A stretch of DNA of 64,000 nt from Loxodes magnus. Taxonomy: Eukaryota; Ciliophora; Karyorelictea; Loxodida; Loxodidae. This document shows, in pieces, positions 23,251 through 35,590 of this stretch. Every line of letters begins with the position of its first letter. Position 1 is the first letter of the stretch. The notes beneath the pieces were generated by a model. It was not told where the DNA came from and searched no databases. It saw nothing but the letters and a program-made list of their open reading frames with translations. The stretch lies in the NCBI GenBank assembly GCA_946699065.1, contig CAMPDV010000521.1, positions 1-64,000 of the forward strand, read 5' to 3'. The translations under genes were made by a program, and so were the position numbers.

Positions 23251-24850
23251 AATAAGTAAAATATCTAATTAGATAAGGATACTAAGAAATTGATAATTGA
23301 ATTAAAGTGAAATAAGAAGCAAGGAGAAAATTTAGACTGCATCATAAAAAGATAGGAAAAATAAATTAAATATTTTCTTAGATGAAACTAGTTAAGGAAA
23401 CTTGAAAAGGAGTATAAAGATAATTAAAGTAGAGAAAATATGTACTATTGACATTAATAAAAGGTACTTCTATCAATAATGTTTAATTTAAATATATAGC
23501 ATTAAAAGAATATCTAGAGTAAAATCTTGCATCTATTAGCTTGATAGTACATTTATACTGGTAGAGGATATTTAGGTTATGTTTAGCGCTGAATATGAGG
23601 TACTAATTAGACTATATTTATTAGTTAAAGGTATAGTCTTATGAAGACTAAGTTGTTGACTTAGATTTAAGTAGTCTATACTTGCATTTAAAATTAGAGG
23701 TAAATAATTTAGTATGTTTTTAAGTTTGGAAGATATATTGAAATAAGTATTTGATAAAATCTAAGGAGTATTAAGGTATAGCTTAAGCATATAGGCAAAT
23801 TAAAGTTAGAAAATATAGTAATAAAAGTTGATAAAGCTAAGTATAATATATACTATCTCAATTATATATTTTAAGGTATATAAATAAGCTAGTGATATCT
23901 ATTAGGTAAATAATAAAGCTCAGATTTAGTATGAAGCAAATTAAACCTAATAAATTTCAGTAAGTAATAGAACGTTAAGTTTAGAAAAGAAAATATAGAT
24001 TAACTTCAAGCTAAATAGGAGTAAGATATTATTAATGAAGTCAACTCTTAATTCACTTACTAACAAAATTTGAATCAGTTTAGTTGATTTTAGTCTAAAA
24101 GTGTGTTTTGACATGCTTAGTAAGAAAGTTTGACTAGAATCTGTAGGAAATAGAAGCTGGTAAATAACTTTGATGAGCAAAATAAAGTAATGTTATTATA
24201 TAAAAAGCTTAGTTAACTTGAATAAATAGCAGAATATTTTAAGGTTATTCATGTTCTAAGAGATTTTATAGGGATTTGAAGATAAAGAGTATATCAATAG
24301 ATAAATTATATCCCTAAACTTGAGGGAATAAAATAAATTTATTAAAAGAACTCTAAAAATGAACGAGAGTATAACTATCTAGCTTCTTTTCATGTAAGAA
24401 GTCAGATATCTAATGGTTAGCTTGTATTATTAAGAAGTCAAGGAAAGAAGTTTGATAAAGAGGAAATTCTTAAGAAATATTAAAAAAGATTAATGATAAT
24501 TAGAATCATCCTGAGTTGAATAAAAAATGTAAGATCAAGAAATAATTTGTCTTCAGAATAAATTATCTAGACAATATAGAGATATAAGATTTGAAAGATA
24601 AATAAAGAACTTTATTTACTTAAGAAAGAAGAGTAGATGATTTTAGTTTGAATCAAGAACGTATATATATAGTATATTATAGAGATTATCTTAAGTTATA
24701 CTTCTAATGCTTTTAGTCATTATAGAAAATTAAATTAATGCATAAATACGAGTACTAAGAAACGCTATACATTCTAATTAATTTGATATATGTTTATAAG
24801 AGTTTTATTATAATTTACTTAATAAGAAATTATTAAGATTTTATTTTTAA
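23251..24850. other. Undeciphered stretch after repeat copy 1
   Basis: A plus frame at about 23950-24190 (containing LVDFSLKVCFDMLSKKVW) and another at 24358-24660 (from MNESITIQLLFMQEV) have protein-like composition with TGA as Trp, but I could not match them or fix starts and stops. They may be exons of an unknown gene or remnants. Confidence 0.25.
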
Positions 24851-24854
24851 ATTT

Positions 24855-27800
24855 ACCACAAAATATCCATTATTTTCATATTTCTGTCTTCCTAACTAGC
24901 AATATTAGTAAAACTTTGTTCTACAAGACATTTGACGAATCCTTCTATTTAATAACATGTCTTAACAATACTTTACTATTCCATTATTTTCCATATTTAT
25001 ACTCTTTCTAGGTTTTCATTTGGAAATCTTGCTTGATGTCTAAATAATTAGTCTAGGGGTTATTTACAATGTCAATTGGTATGACTTTTGATAGATATTT
25101 TAGATGATTAGTAAGGCACTTTTTAGAAATTTTAGATTGACAATGTAACATCCTTGTTGATCTACTTCTAGGATACTTTTGTTTAACTGCAGGTTCTTAA
25201 CTTTAATCTTGCTATTAATTCTCCTAATTGAATAGCTAAACCTAAATTTCCTCTATTAATCATTTGAATTTCTTATATAAAAACTTTATCTATTTTCTCT
25301 TAAAAATCCCTTATAGATATTTTGCTTAAGTTCATACTTGATAGAACTCCAAGATATTGGGTCTTTATTAATATTCATACTAAAAGCATCTTAATAGCAA
25401 ATTATTAATTTAGTGAGCTTACTAGATCATTTATCTTCAAAAGGTTATAATTAAATCTAGGTAACTGTACAAGGTATTAACTTGTACAGAATCAGAAAAA
25501 CTCATAATTGATTAAAAAGTAAGTTTAAGGGTATAAAGCTATACTTTTAACTTTAGAGTACAAAGATAAAAGATCTATCTCAGTTATTAATCATATAAAT
25601 GATTATTCAATAAGCTTCTATATTAGTCATTTAAACTCATTTTTCAAATATTACAATGTATAGAGCTTCATATATATAGATTTAGGTAAAAACCATTCAA
25701 ACAAAAACAGACTATTATTAACTCTTTAAAACTTATATAATCCATTCTTTTACAAGGACAATCAACTTTAGCTTTATTTCCACAAGGACATTCTATTTTA
25801 CAATTTGCTTTATGGATCACAAAGGCACATTTTAGACTATTTATTCAATCGGATTTGAATAAGAGATAGTGGCTTTTCCTATTTAGATACTTACAATGTT
25901 TCCTATTAACTTGATTCATTTTCATCTTTTTTAAAATTTTGAGCATGATATTAATCCAAAGCTTCTTACACCTTACCTAAGAAGCTATATGTTGATTCTT
26001 GATGCTTGACAGATGTCTAAATAATCTAATAATACTTGTCACTATTAATTTAAGAAGCCAACTTGCTTTCTTGTTCTAATTTTATAGCCAATATTCTAAC
26101 TTCTGACTAAGAAGAACAGCTTGATTTGGCTAAAATATCTCTCTACTATCTCTTATCCGTTTGATTTGGCTTTTAATTAGGATGGATATAAGTGTATATA
26201 ATTTGATTTATAGATGTCCTTTAGAGCTGAGGTTAATAAAGGCGTAGCTAATCTTGCATATAATTAGATAATAATGAAATAAAGGCCTATGGCTAATTGA
26301 TGGCATTTTCATATGTTTCTCCTTTAATACTTTGATGGTTATTAATTGGTAGCTAGCTATATATATAAGTGCTTCTTTTGAAGGTTGCTTGTGTTTTTCA
26401 TTTGAGATAAATCTCTTAAAAATAGAGTTTCTTAGATAGCTATATTATTATACATAAGAGTATCTAATGGATATATAGTAATTAATACTCCAGATATTAA
26501 TAAATCTCTATAGAAGGGATAATTCTTAATTATTAGTAAAGTAGAGATAAAATGCCATATATGATGTATTAAACTCAGTTAGATATATAAAAATGAGCTA
26601 AATCTAGTTAATAGCTAATTAATATATGCAATTAGACAGTTAACCTTACTCCTATCATTAACTCAAAAGTGTTTGATGTAAACTGAAAATAGGGAAGTTT
26701 ATAAAGGTTATGTAGCAAGATATTAAACTGCAAATTGCTAGGATCTAAATAAGAAGCTAAAATACTATAATGTTGATTATGATCTCTATTAGCATCTTAA
26801 ATACTTTTAACTATTTACTTAGTAAAATTGTATACCTAGCTAATCACTTAAAGACTAGAATCAATAAATTTCATAATGTCACTCAATCTAGAGTATTGGC
26901 CTAATATCATTAGTATGTCTTAATGATTGTTTAAACTCATCTTACTGAATTTTAGATGTTTTTTCAATAATTTTCAAAAGCTTAAGGCTTATAACTGGAA
27001 ATTAAATTAAGATTTGTACAGAAGATTAAAGCTTTTTTATAGAATTATGTAAATAGGTCAGCTTCTTATTTTTCAACTAGGTATTATGCTTCAGTCAATA
27101 TCTTAATTATTATCTTGGATTAAAACAAGCATAGAAACTAGTTCAAGAGTAAGATATCTTTATTTCTAAAACTGTTACAAATTACTTGTGCCAATCAAAA
27201 AAAGACTCACAAAAACATTCAGCTTTTATTTTTCTTGCTATGATAGACAAACTGATTTCAGATTATAGTTCCTTAATATCTTTCTACTAGTTTAATCTAA
27301 AGTGGAAAAAAGTAAATATTCTCTATATAAAGCGAAAGAAACCATCCATAAAAAAGTAAGAGATATTATTATAGTGCAGGTACTTAATTAACTTCAATTG
27401 ATCAATTTCATTTAAAAAACTTGCTTAAATAAATAAATCTTTTAGAAAGGTTAAAGATGAATATTCCCCTTCTTTGAGCCTTAGCCAATAAGAATTAAAA
27501 GAGTATAATTAGATATTCGTTATTGTAAAATAGGTCCAACATTTAAGTTCTTCTACTTTAATTTTCTTCTTCCAATTATTCTTATAAAGCTAAAACTTCT
27601 ACTCCTTATTTTTACTTTTATTCTTGTAAATCCTTAATTTAACACAAGCTATGGAGCTAATAGCTGGTTTAAGACTTAGAGCCTTCAAAATTTAACATCA
27701 TCAAAGATACCTTTTAATTTCATATTTATATGCAAATTTCCATTTACCATCATAAAATCAATATATGCACTTTTCATCCTCATTATTATGTAAATCATAG

Positions 27801-27900
27801 ATTCAAGTACTCCCACAATATTTCCTATCTTAAAACCTAATTCACTCTCCTTACTTCAAATTGTCAAAACATTAACCAAGTAAATACAAATAGAAGAGAG
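24855..27900 (-). CDS. Unidentified large protein with Cys-rich segment
   Basis: Several minus-strand stretches have convincing composition: near 27050 (EADLFTQFYKKALIFCTNL), near 26050-25930 a helical Gln/Glu/Lys segment (KLEQESKLASQINSDKYY), near 25830-25740 a metal-binding-like run CAFVIHKANCKIECPCGN followed by KAKVDCPCKR, and near 25000-24860 FPNENLERVQIWKIMEQQS ending in MDILWQI. They are not all in one frame, so there are tiny introns or frameshifts. Extent and even unity as one gene are inferred. The Cys/His run resembles no family I can name with confidence. Confidence 0.3.
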
Positions 27901-28113
27901 GCTTTAGATATGAGACAGCACTATGTTACATAATTAATCAATGCAGATTAGTTTTTATATCTCTAAGTTAATGGACCAGAAGTCTATAACTAATTCAGAC
28001 TAAAGCAGTTTATAACACTAATGGACTAATACTACTTAGTTGTACTTTGATTAAGAAAATGCAAACTCTTTGCTTTTATATAATACTACAACTGGACTAA
28101 TCTTACATTTTTA

Positions 28114-29110
28114 AATGAATCTAATTAATACAATGAAGCAGTCAGTATTTGAATAGGATTTAACTATGAACAATTTTTCAGAATCATTCCCAAAAAGTCC
28201 TTGAATCTTGAATCTAAAAAAAAAAATTCATCAACTATAGTAGAATATGGAGTCACTAACCTTTTCTTACTTATTAACAAAGATTACTCTTAAAGGATTT
28301 AGACCATAGCCAACTATCCTTAAATCTACAAAAAGGGATTTGCTTTAATCCTTAGCTACAGAAATTCTCATAGTCTTTGGAAAAATTAGTTTTAATGGTC
28401 TTATTGGATTCTAGTTCGGTGATAGAGTGACTTTGAGTGAGGTAAAATATCAATTTTATTGCTTAGAGCTATCTTTAAACTCAATTTTAGAGTAGATCTC
28501 TTTAAATTAAATAGACTAAAAGTAAATGATTAGTATTAAGTTCAAGACATATAACATCTTGAAATTTAAGCTAATTTAAGTAGGAAGTATAGAGGATTAT
28601 AAAGTTGAGATATTTAAAGACATTATCTAACCTCCAAATGCAACAGACAGACCCTCTCAAAGTTAAAACGAGTTACCAATTTCATGATTATAACAATACA
28701 GTTGGTAGCTATATAAGCTAAGTAGATGGATATTGCAAGGGAAGATAATTTGATTTCCACATAATAAATGTAAGAAATTATATTTTAGTATTTTACAAAA
28801 TCAAGCAAAATATTTATACAGGCGCAAGTATATTTAACTATGATTTTGCTATGAGTGAATGATCACAAAAGAAGGATTAGTATGGACTTATCCGTTTCAT
28901 ATCTGCAAGTAGTTTACTCACTATTCAACTAACGGAGTTTTATGTAGACAAAATATTTATTTTACTTTTCACTTCTAGAGGAAATGTAGCTCTTAATTTA
29001 TCTGACTCTTTGTGATTTCCTTATTCCATCCGAATTAAGCCAAGATTTGCTTTTTAAGGATAAGTTTCTGCTTTATTATGTGTCCTTTTAAACGCAAAAT
29101 AAATCTAAAT
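28114..29110 (+). CDS. Unidentified protein, probably broken
   Basis: From ATG 28114 a frame runs about 190 residues (MNLINTMKQSVFEQDLTMNN, later GKISFNGLIGFQFGDRVTLS and QPPNATDRPSQSQNEL). After about 28690 a different frame continues plausibly (RQFDFHIINVRNYILVFYKI, with Trp as TGA further on) to about 29100. One frameshift or tiny intron is needed. No domain recognised. Confidence 0.3.
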
Positions 29111-29960
29111 TAGGTTTTTAATAAACTATGTTTTTTTACCTTTTTCTATTTTTTGTATCTCCATCATCTTTATTTTATGTTTCCTAGTCTTCTACACAGT
29201 CAACATATAAGTGATCTTCTTTTTATTACTTGATTAATTATCTAAATTTTTTAGATTTTATTAGTATATAAGTTTGATTACTCAATCTCCATTGGATTGT
29301 ATATAGCTTTAATTATAACTTATTCATGGTTTATTTAATTAAGATTTCTAGTTTCTTATATTTTATTTTCTGTTTTTTTTCTTAATTAAATAGAAGTGTA
29401 GAAGCTTTTAAGCTAAATTCTGTATTTTAGATTTATTACTTAATTTTAAAGTAAATGCTGCTTATTTGCTTAATTATTTGCTAAACATTTAAACAAACAT
29501 AAGAAAAAATGAATTTTATTATTTTTACTTTTTAGATTAATGTATTTCTCTCATTATTTATAGAAAATATTAAAAAATGTACTCTAATTATTGAGATAAA
29601 GGGAAGTCATTAAGGTCTTATCATTAGGTTATCTATGATTCGAAGGGTTGCAGATCTTAAAGCTAGTATTATCTCAGTTTGATGAGCTAATAATTTGATA
29701 AGGAAATATTTGTAGATAAGTAATAAATTGTAAGATGAAATGAAGTAAAAATTTGATTAGAAAATTTTAACTAACTAAATGAAAAATGAAATATAAATAG
29801 GATCGTAAAGATAAGAATAAAATAATAAAAGAATTTAATCATTCACAATCAAAAAGTAAAGCTATATCTCTTGCAAACAATTAAATTAATTGTATAATGC
29901 ATTAAAAGGATTATCTTTTCGAATTGGAGATTTAAACAATTATTTAAAAAGATTGGAGTG
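29111..29960. other. AT-rich spacer
   Basis: No gene or RNA recognised; ends where repeat copy 2 begins. Confidence 0.4.
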
Positions 29961-29969
29961 ATAAAAATA

Positions 29970-30930
29970 TAGCAGTTATTTTTTGGAACTTATTTTGTTC
30001 AATGGGTTTTTGACAATACCATTTTTTTCTTCTATAATGCTAAACTTTGCTTTTTTCCATAAATCTAAGGTAATTAAGTCATTTTATCTCAGTATTTATT
30101 CATTAAAAGATCTTTATTATTCTATCAGTTACTATCTATCTCAGGTGCAATTTAAATAATTATTTAAGCAATTTTTATTCTTTAGAATTAAATATTTTGC
30201 TACCAATCTTTATATCTTCTTATCCTTTATTTAGCATTTCTTTAGGTATCTTATTTATATTTATGTATCTTTTATTTCAATGTACTATTTCTTGTTACAC
30301 ATTTTACTACTTTTTTTTATTTTTCAACCCAATTGATTATTAATTTTATTTGCCTTTTTTATCTTCTTCATAATATCGTATCTAATTTTTTGATAATTTA
30401 TACGTCATCATATTGCCAAATGACTTAACTTTACGCATATGTAAAACTTTTTGCTTGATTTTAGTGAAGGGTTTTAGCTATTTTTCTGTTGGAACTAAGC
30501 TTTTGCTTATACCAAAGTGAATTAGGTAGTTATTATTATTGTCGTATTAATTTACATTTCTCTTCTTGTTAAAATATAAAAAGTTTAATATTATTATTTT
30601 TGCTAAGAATTTATTAATTTATTCTTAATCAAATAAAACAGTTAGAATAAGTCCAGCTGCTATTGTTCGTACTTAATTTATATATTATCCAAATTCTAAC
30701 AGTACTCAAGAGTTTCATTAACGCAAACGCTATTTTTTTTTGCTATACTTGAGTTGTAACGTTTAAAATTTCTCTCTATAATCGATAGATTATTTCTTAG
30801 ACGAAATTTTTTATTTTATCCTCTTAATTTTTTTCAAAAAATTGCTCATTAAAAAATTTTATTTTCTGCTAAATTATTAGTTTATCTTATTTTTCTTGCT
30901 TTTTCTCACCATTAGACATCCCTTCTAAAA
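29970..30930 (-). pseudogene. LINE ORF1 remnant (family C), copy 2
   Basis: Homologous to the minus-strand ORF1 of copy 1 but shorter and more diverged, with many indels; no endonuclease left. The empty target site for the MxPKK insertion (TATTATAT, 30990-30997) follows. Confidence 0.5.
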
Positions 30931-31524
30931 ACTTTATTTATATGTAACTGAGAATAGTTTAATGGTCTATCATATTAATCTCGAAAATTTATTATATTTG
31001 AGTTTTTATCGAGAGTATATGCGTTATAATGGTTTTATTTGATTATTGGCTATAGAAGATACATTTTTAAGTATATAGTAGCTAATTTAAATAATATAAA
31101 GGAAATAATGTATTTAAGAGTTTAAGATGTTGACTTGATGATAGTAGTGACGACTAAATTAGTATTTAGATATAGGTATAGCTTATTTATAATTAGATTT
31201 GATTTGATTAGATAAATAATATAGTAATCTAAGTAGTACTTGTATAATTTGAATATAAGAACATATTTAAAGATAGTTTTTTTGACTATGTTGAATATGT
31301 TTTGGTATGTTATAAGCTGTATATTTATATCTGAATAATGATAATATTTGAATAATAGATTTTTAAATATGTTTAGATAAAATTTGATACTTTATTTATT
31401 TTTGACGCTTTAAATATTTTAATAAGTAGTAACATATTTAACTAATTATAGATATTTAAACTACTTCTTTACATATTAAATTATATTAAATAATATTATA
31501 ATATAGATATTATTATTATGTTTA

Positions 31525-32919
31525 TCAGTTATGACTTCTAATACTTCTATAACTCAATTTTTCTAAATCAATCCTCATTATTGAAACTCTTGGTTTCTCT
31601 ATAGCAAAAACATATCCATAGTTATTTCTTATTTTCATCTCCGTTAAAGCAGAAATATCTTTAAAAATTTAACTTTATTGCCATTATTCTTTGCTTCTTT
31701 TATATATTCTTCTTGAATAATCATTCGTAAATTCATTTTTCATACCTCCAAATATGATAAAAGGCTCTAAACAAACTATAGGTTAAGCAACAGCTTCAGG
31801 AAGACTCAAATTTAACTTACTCCATCTATCATTCTATATATTATATTTTCATATATCTTTTAAAGTTTATGCTTTCTAATTGAACCCTCCAAAAGAATAA
31901 ATATTTTATTCATCTTTATCTACTACTAAAGTTGATTCAGCTATTTTGAAGGGAAATTAAGAGCAGTTTTATCATTTACTCTAATTTTCCATCTTTAACT
32001 TTTGTACTGATTATAAAGCTTGATAATTATTAGCAACTCCTCCAACCACATAAACATATTTTTAAGCTGCAGCTATTCCAAAGCCACCTCTTCCTTCATT
32101 TAGATCACTAAATTTTATTCTATTACCTTCATAATCAAATTATCAAGTATTTTTTATTCCTTTATTTTAATTTTAGTTAATTCCTCCAATTAAATATAAC
32201 TTATTTTAATATTCTATACTTTTACTATTTTATGGAATAATATCTTAAACTTAGACTTATCGTAATTACTCTGTTTAAATATTAAATAAACTTAATTTTT
32301 AAATTGTATAATCAAAATAGTGAATATAGTTAGATTATATAAAGTGTTAGCTTAGTTTATGTTAGTTAGTCTAAATAATATTTGGTTACTTAGTATTGTG
32401 TTATAGTTTTTATCTTATTAGATTGTAAGTTAATTTAGACTTTAGTATTGTAGGTGGTTATGAGTTATATTAGAGTATAGTTGGTTTTAGTGATTAGTAG
32501 AATTAGATAATATTTGAGTGTTATTTTTGGTAGATAAATGTTGGTTAATGATTGATGATGATATTAGTTAGTGGTATTATGAGAGTATTACTAATGTTTG
32601 ATTATTTGGTTGTAATGGTTTTAGATTTTTCCATAATTTACCTCCTTATCTCTTTTAATTTCTATCTAGCATCTTAAATCTTTTATATGTATTATTAGTT
32701 TTAAAATATCATTCTTATTAAATCACTTTCTTAAGGTAAATCATCAAATCTAAAATGGAATCCTTTTTAACAAATAGGACATTACATTATGCCTTATAAT
32801 CAGTACTCAGTATTCAAACACAAACCACAGTAAATATGTCCACAAGGTAAGACAGTTGGAAGAGCATTAGTTAAGTTGTAATCTTCTAAGCAGATTAAGC
32901 ATTTTGGTAACGCTTACAT
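31525..32919 (-). CDS. RING-kelch protein, copy 2
   Basis: 1395 bp, the same length as the other three copies, and no frameshift. RING residues are identical to copy 1. Trp 366 and 413 are TGG here but TGA in copies 1 and 3, while Trp 40, 259, 316 and 357 are TGA. Position 204 reads Tyr. The kelch half differs from copy 1 at many residues (YLIGGIN, VYVVGGV, SFGGFN, FIIFGG) but keeps every glycine pair. Equal length plus intact frame indicates the protein has been under selection or copied recently. Confidence 0.9.
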
Positions 32920-33318
32920 TTTTATTATTATTTAGACTACAAAAGCTATAAAGGTAATTTATAACAGTTACCATCAAAAATTAGTATATAAATATCTATT
33001 ATTACATTATTACTTTATTTATAGTATTAATTTAAATACTACAATATTAAACTATTATATCAAGTAGCAATCCTATATTCCACATGCCGCAAATCTCAGA
33101 TCGGGACTGCTTATTAAATTTAATAAAGGCATGAAAGAGCTTTACAACATATTTTTTATATTATTTTTTAAGAAAAATGTCTCTGTCGCAAAGTCTTTAA
33201 ATTACTAGGAGGAATGCACTAAAATAAGGGACAGAAATCTAAAAATAACCAACCTATCAAAAAAAAGTAGGCAATTTAGAACACCAACTCAAACCAAAGC
33301 TCTATGCAATTCATTATA

Positions 33319-34518
33319 ATGGAAGAAGTAAAGAGCGAATAAATTTCATAAAATGAGGAGGAGAATATTCAGCTCAAAACTGTTAAAAGAGTAGGAGTTA
33401 CTTATTTCAATCAATTTTTAGAAGAAAATTACTACAAACAAAGACTTAGTCCAGCAGAAAGGCAAGAAAATGAAATCATTCAAGCATTTCTCAGATGTTT
33501 GAATTAAGAATATGGTAAAAATATTTAGAGTGTGAAAATCTTTCAGACAGGAATAATTATTATGTGATAAAAAAATAAAGAAACACTCTCACAAATTGGA
33601 AATAATTAAACATGGAAGTGAATAAATTTTGTAATACCAACAGAGCAAAGAAATATAGAGAAATTCTACAACTTTAAGAACTACTCGATTCATTGAACAC
33701 TTTACATGTAATAAAGTTTTAGCCAGGTAGAAACCCATCGATATTAGTACGGAAAAATGATATGTACAGAGATCGGAACCGTAAAAGGTTCAACGTGAGC
33801 CAATAGGAAAATGAAAAATGTTTAGAATTGAAGGAGATCAAAGACGCAGAAAATATACTAGATAAGTTAGACGAAAGGTAAAGCACTTACTTGAGTTATC
33901 CATCAATTTGAAAATGTATGAACTGTAACCAAATGACATAAGTACAAATTGATACTTAAGAAAAAAAGCTATAAAAGAAGTAATTAAAAATGCTAAAGAA
34001 GTAAAAAACCAAGTTGATGCATTCGGAAAACAGAAATAAAACGCCTTACTATAAAGAGAAACTGATAGCGAAGGAAAAGAAAGCGAAGAAAACTAAAGAA
34101 GATTAACCTTCAAATAAAATACCACTTTTTATTTCTAACAAAAGCAACAAGTTTAAACCATATTAAAATTACTTTAAAGGTGGTCGACTTTAATAGATAC
34201 TTAGCTACAAATTAAATAAATAAAACTGAGACAAAACGATCAATGTTATAAAAAGCAGAAAGTAAAATAGGAAATACGCCAAAAAATCTGAAACAACTAG
34301 AAAACAGCGACAGGAAGAAGTATACATAAACACAGCGCTGTCTCAAAAAAAAGAAAAATATATATAATGGCAAGGAAGATAATATCGAGTAAAAAAATTG
34401 AAGACAAAAGTACAGGAAAAATAATAAGCATTAGAACGATTTATTTTCACGCTATTAAAGAAGAAGCTAAAAATGCAGGGTAGGAGAATCAAGAAAAATA
34501 GGAAGTACAAGGAAATAC
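33319..34518 (+). pseudogene. LINE CCHC ORF1 (family D), copy 2, 5' part
   Basis: Keeps an ATG: MEEVKSEQISQNEEENIQLK, then VGVTYFNQFLEENYYKQRL. Later frameshifts, and the zinc knuckle is eroded: only the first C-x2-C (CMNC) remains. Interrupted at 34519 by the 1.07-kb insertion. Confidence 0.55.
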
Positions 34519-34624
34519 TAATATAAATTAATTAATTAAATTAGCCTGGTTTCACCATTGTTTGGTTCACTACGAAAAATAAAGAAACCAAATTTAATTA
34601 TTAAATAAATAAATTTGATTATAG

Positions 34625-35120
34625 AGCGCGTAGCACTCTCACTGGTGCGCAGCTCTTTAAAAAATGTTTCATACTGATAAGAATGTTTGCTACTGATAAA
34701 ATTATCAGATACTGGTAGACCTTGTTCAATACTGGTATAATTATTCAGTACTGATAAAAATGTTCAATACTGATATAATTTAAGAATATTCGTAATCTTT
34801 AATACTTGTTGGAGGTCCAAGGACATGGCAGGATTGTGTATAATGCATCACCAAAGCAGAGGATGACATGTGTCAATTATGGGCACTTAAATTCCCCACC
34901 TCTGATGAAGCTCGCAATATTATTTCTTTTTCGTTCCAGAATTATATTAAATTTAAATTAAGCCAGGGCCGAAGGTCTAAGAATCTTATGTCTCTATGCC
35001 AAACCAAAGCAGAGGAAGACATAAAGTCAATTATGGGTACTTAACTTCCCCAACCTCTGATGAAGATGACCTTGTTGTTCACCTTAGAGCAACTACGGCT
35101 GTTTTAAAAAATATATATAT
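34625..35120 (-). repeat. Long inverted repeat, right member, with six 19-bp repeats
   Basis: Reverse complement of 13112-13617 with about nine tenths identity. TACTG motifs at 34672, 34691, 34710, 34730, 34749 and 34768 mirror the left spacing (19, 19, 20, 19, 19). The outer hairpin is GTTGTTC/GAGCAAC, a pair change that keeps the stem through a G-U pair in RNA. Confidence 0.85.
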
Positions 35121-35590
35121 TAATAATAGTCTAGAAATTTTTCTAGCTTCATTTGGTCTCTTTGATTCTTATCTTGTTCTCTCCGTTTTTATAATCAAAA
35201 TTAATTGTCTTCATTCTTTAAATTCTTTAAATTCTTCCAAAGGCTGGAGTTAGAGAACATTCCATTATTCGCGTCAAATGACCCAATTATGTTAAATTCT
35301 TCTAAATAATAGTTATTTGTGATCTCAGTCATTTCTTTGTTGTTTTCTAAATTCCTGATTAGAATAGCGACATGTAAAATCAGGATAACTCTGAGATCTG
35401 GATTTCGGTTCCCTCTAGTCGACTTCTCGTACCGAAAGAGAGAACCCTCAAACAAGTAAGGCTTGTCACACAATGGGCCCGTTCTTACTTGTTTATGGTG
35501 GTATCTATTACAAGAGTACTTGCAGTGCAGACATGACTGCGCCGGATTGCCTACTTGGTCAACTAGAAACCAGAATCCATTTTAAAAATG
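35121..35590 (-). CDS. Cys/His-rich ORF in the 1.07-kb insertion
   Basis: Reading from the outer edge toward the inverted repeat, one frame gives about 155 residues: QVGNPAQSCLHCKYSCNRYH, then HKQVRTGPLCDKPYLFEG, RYEKSTRGNRNPDLRVILI and a basic tail (KRREQDKNQRDQMKLEK). The cluster C-x2-C-x3-C-x3-H-H could bind zinc, reminiscent of transposase-associated fingers, but I cannot assign a family. Codons are much GC-richer than the window average, suggesting recent arrival. No clear ATG; the start may be outside the inserted fragment. Confidence 0.45.

Larger units (their letters stand above)
15858..23500. repeat. Large dispersed repeat, copy 1
   Basis: The longest of four copies. In order: minus-strand LINE ORF1/endonuclease remnant, MxPKK insertion (plus), RING-kelch gene (minus), CCHC ORF1 and APE endonuclease (plus). 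The left edge (TTATCAGCTTATAG) is identical to that of copy 3 at 43659 while the flanks differ, so it is a true element edge. The first ~1.2 kb is nearly identical between copies 1 and 3. The right edge is uncertain because the other copies are truncated earlier. Confidence 0.85.
34519..35590. mobile_element. 1.07-kb insertion carrying the right inverted repeat
   Basis: Interrupts repeat copy 2 between positions that are adjacent in copy 1 (near 22303). The edges show a short possible target duplication (AATAC at both sides). It contains the complete ~0.5-kb repeat that is inverted relative to 13.1 kb, plus a GC-rich ORF. Since copy-2 sequence lies on both sides, this insertion is self-contained and is not simply the right end of a 22-kb element starting at 13.1 kb. 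Confidence 0.65.

Noticed and set aside
13112..35120. A single 22-kb Tlr-like element bounded by the inverted repeats
   Set aside because: Repeat copy 2 continues on both sides of the right inverted repeat (22303 in copy 1 corresponds to both 34518 and 35591), so the right member is a separate small insertion. A single-element origin would need an extra rearrangement.
34996..35253. A protein encoded across the right inverted repeat (MPNQSRGRHKVNYGYLTSPT...)
   Set aside because: The frame lies in a repeat with internal duplications; the left copy does not keep the frame, and a DNA or RNA role is as likely.
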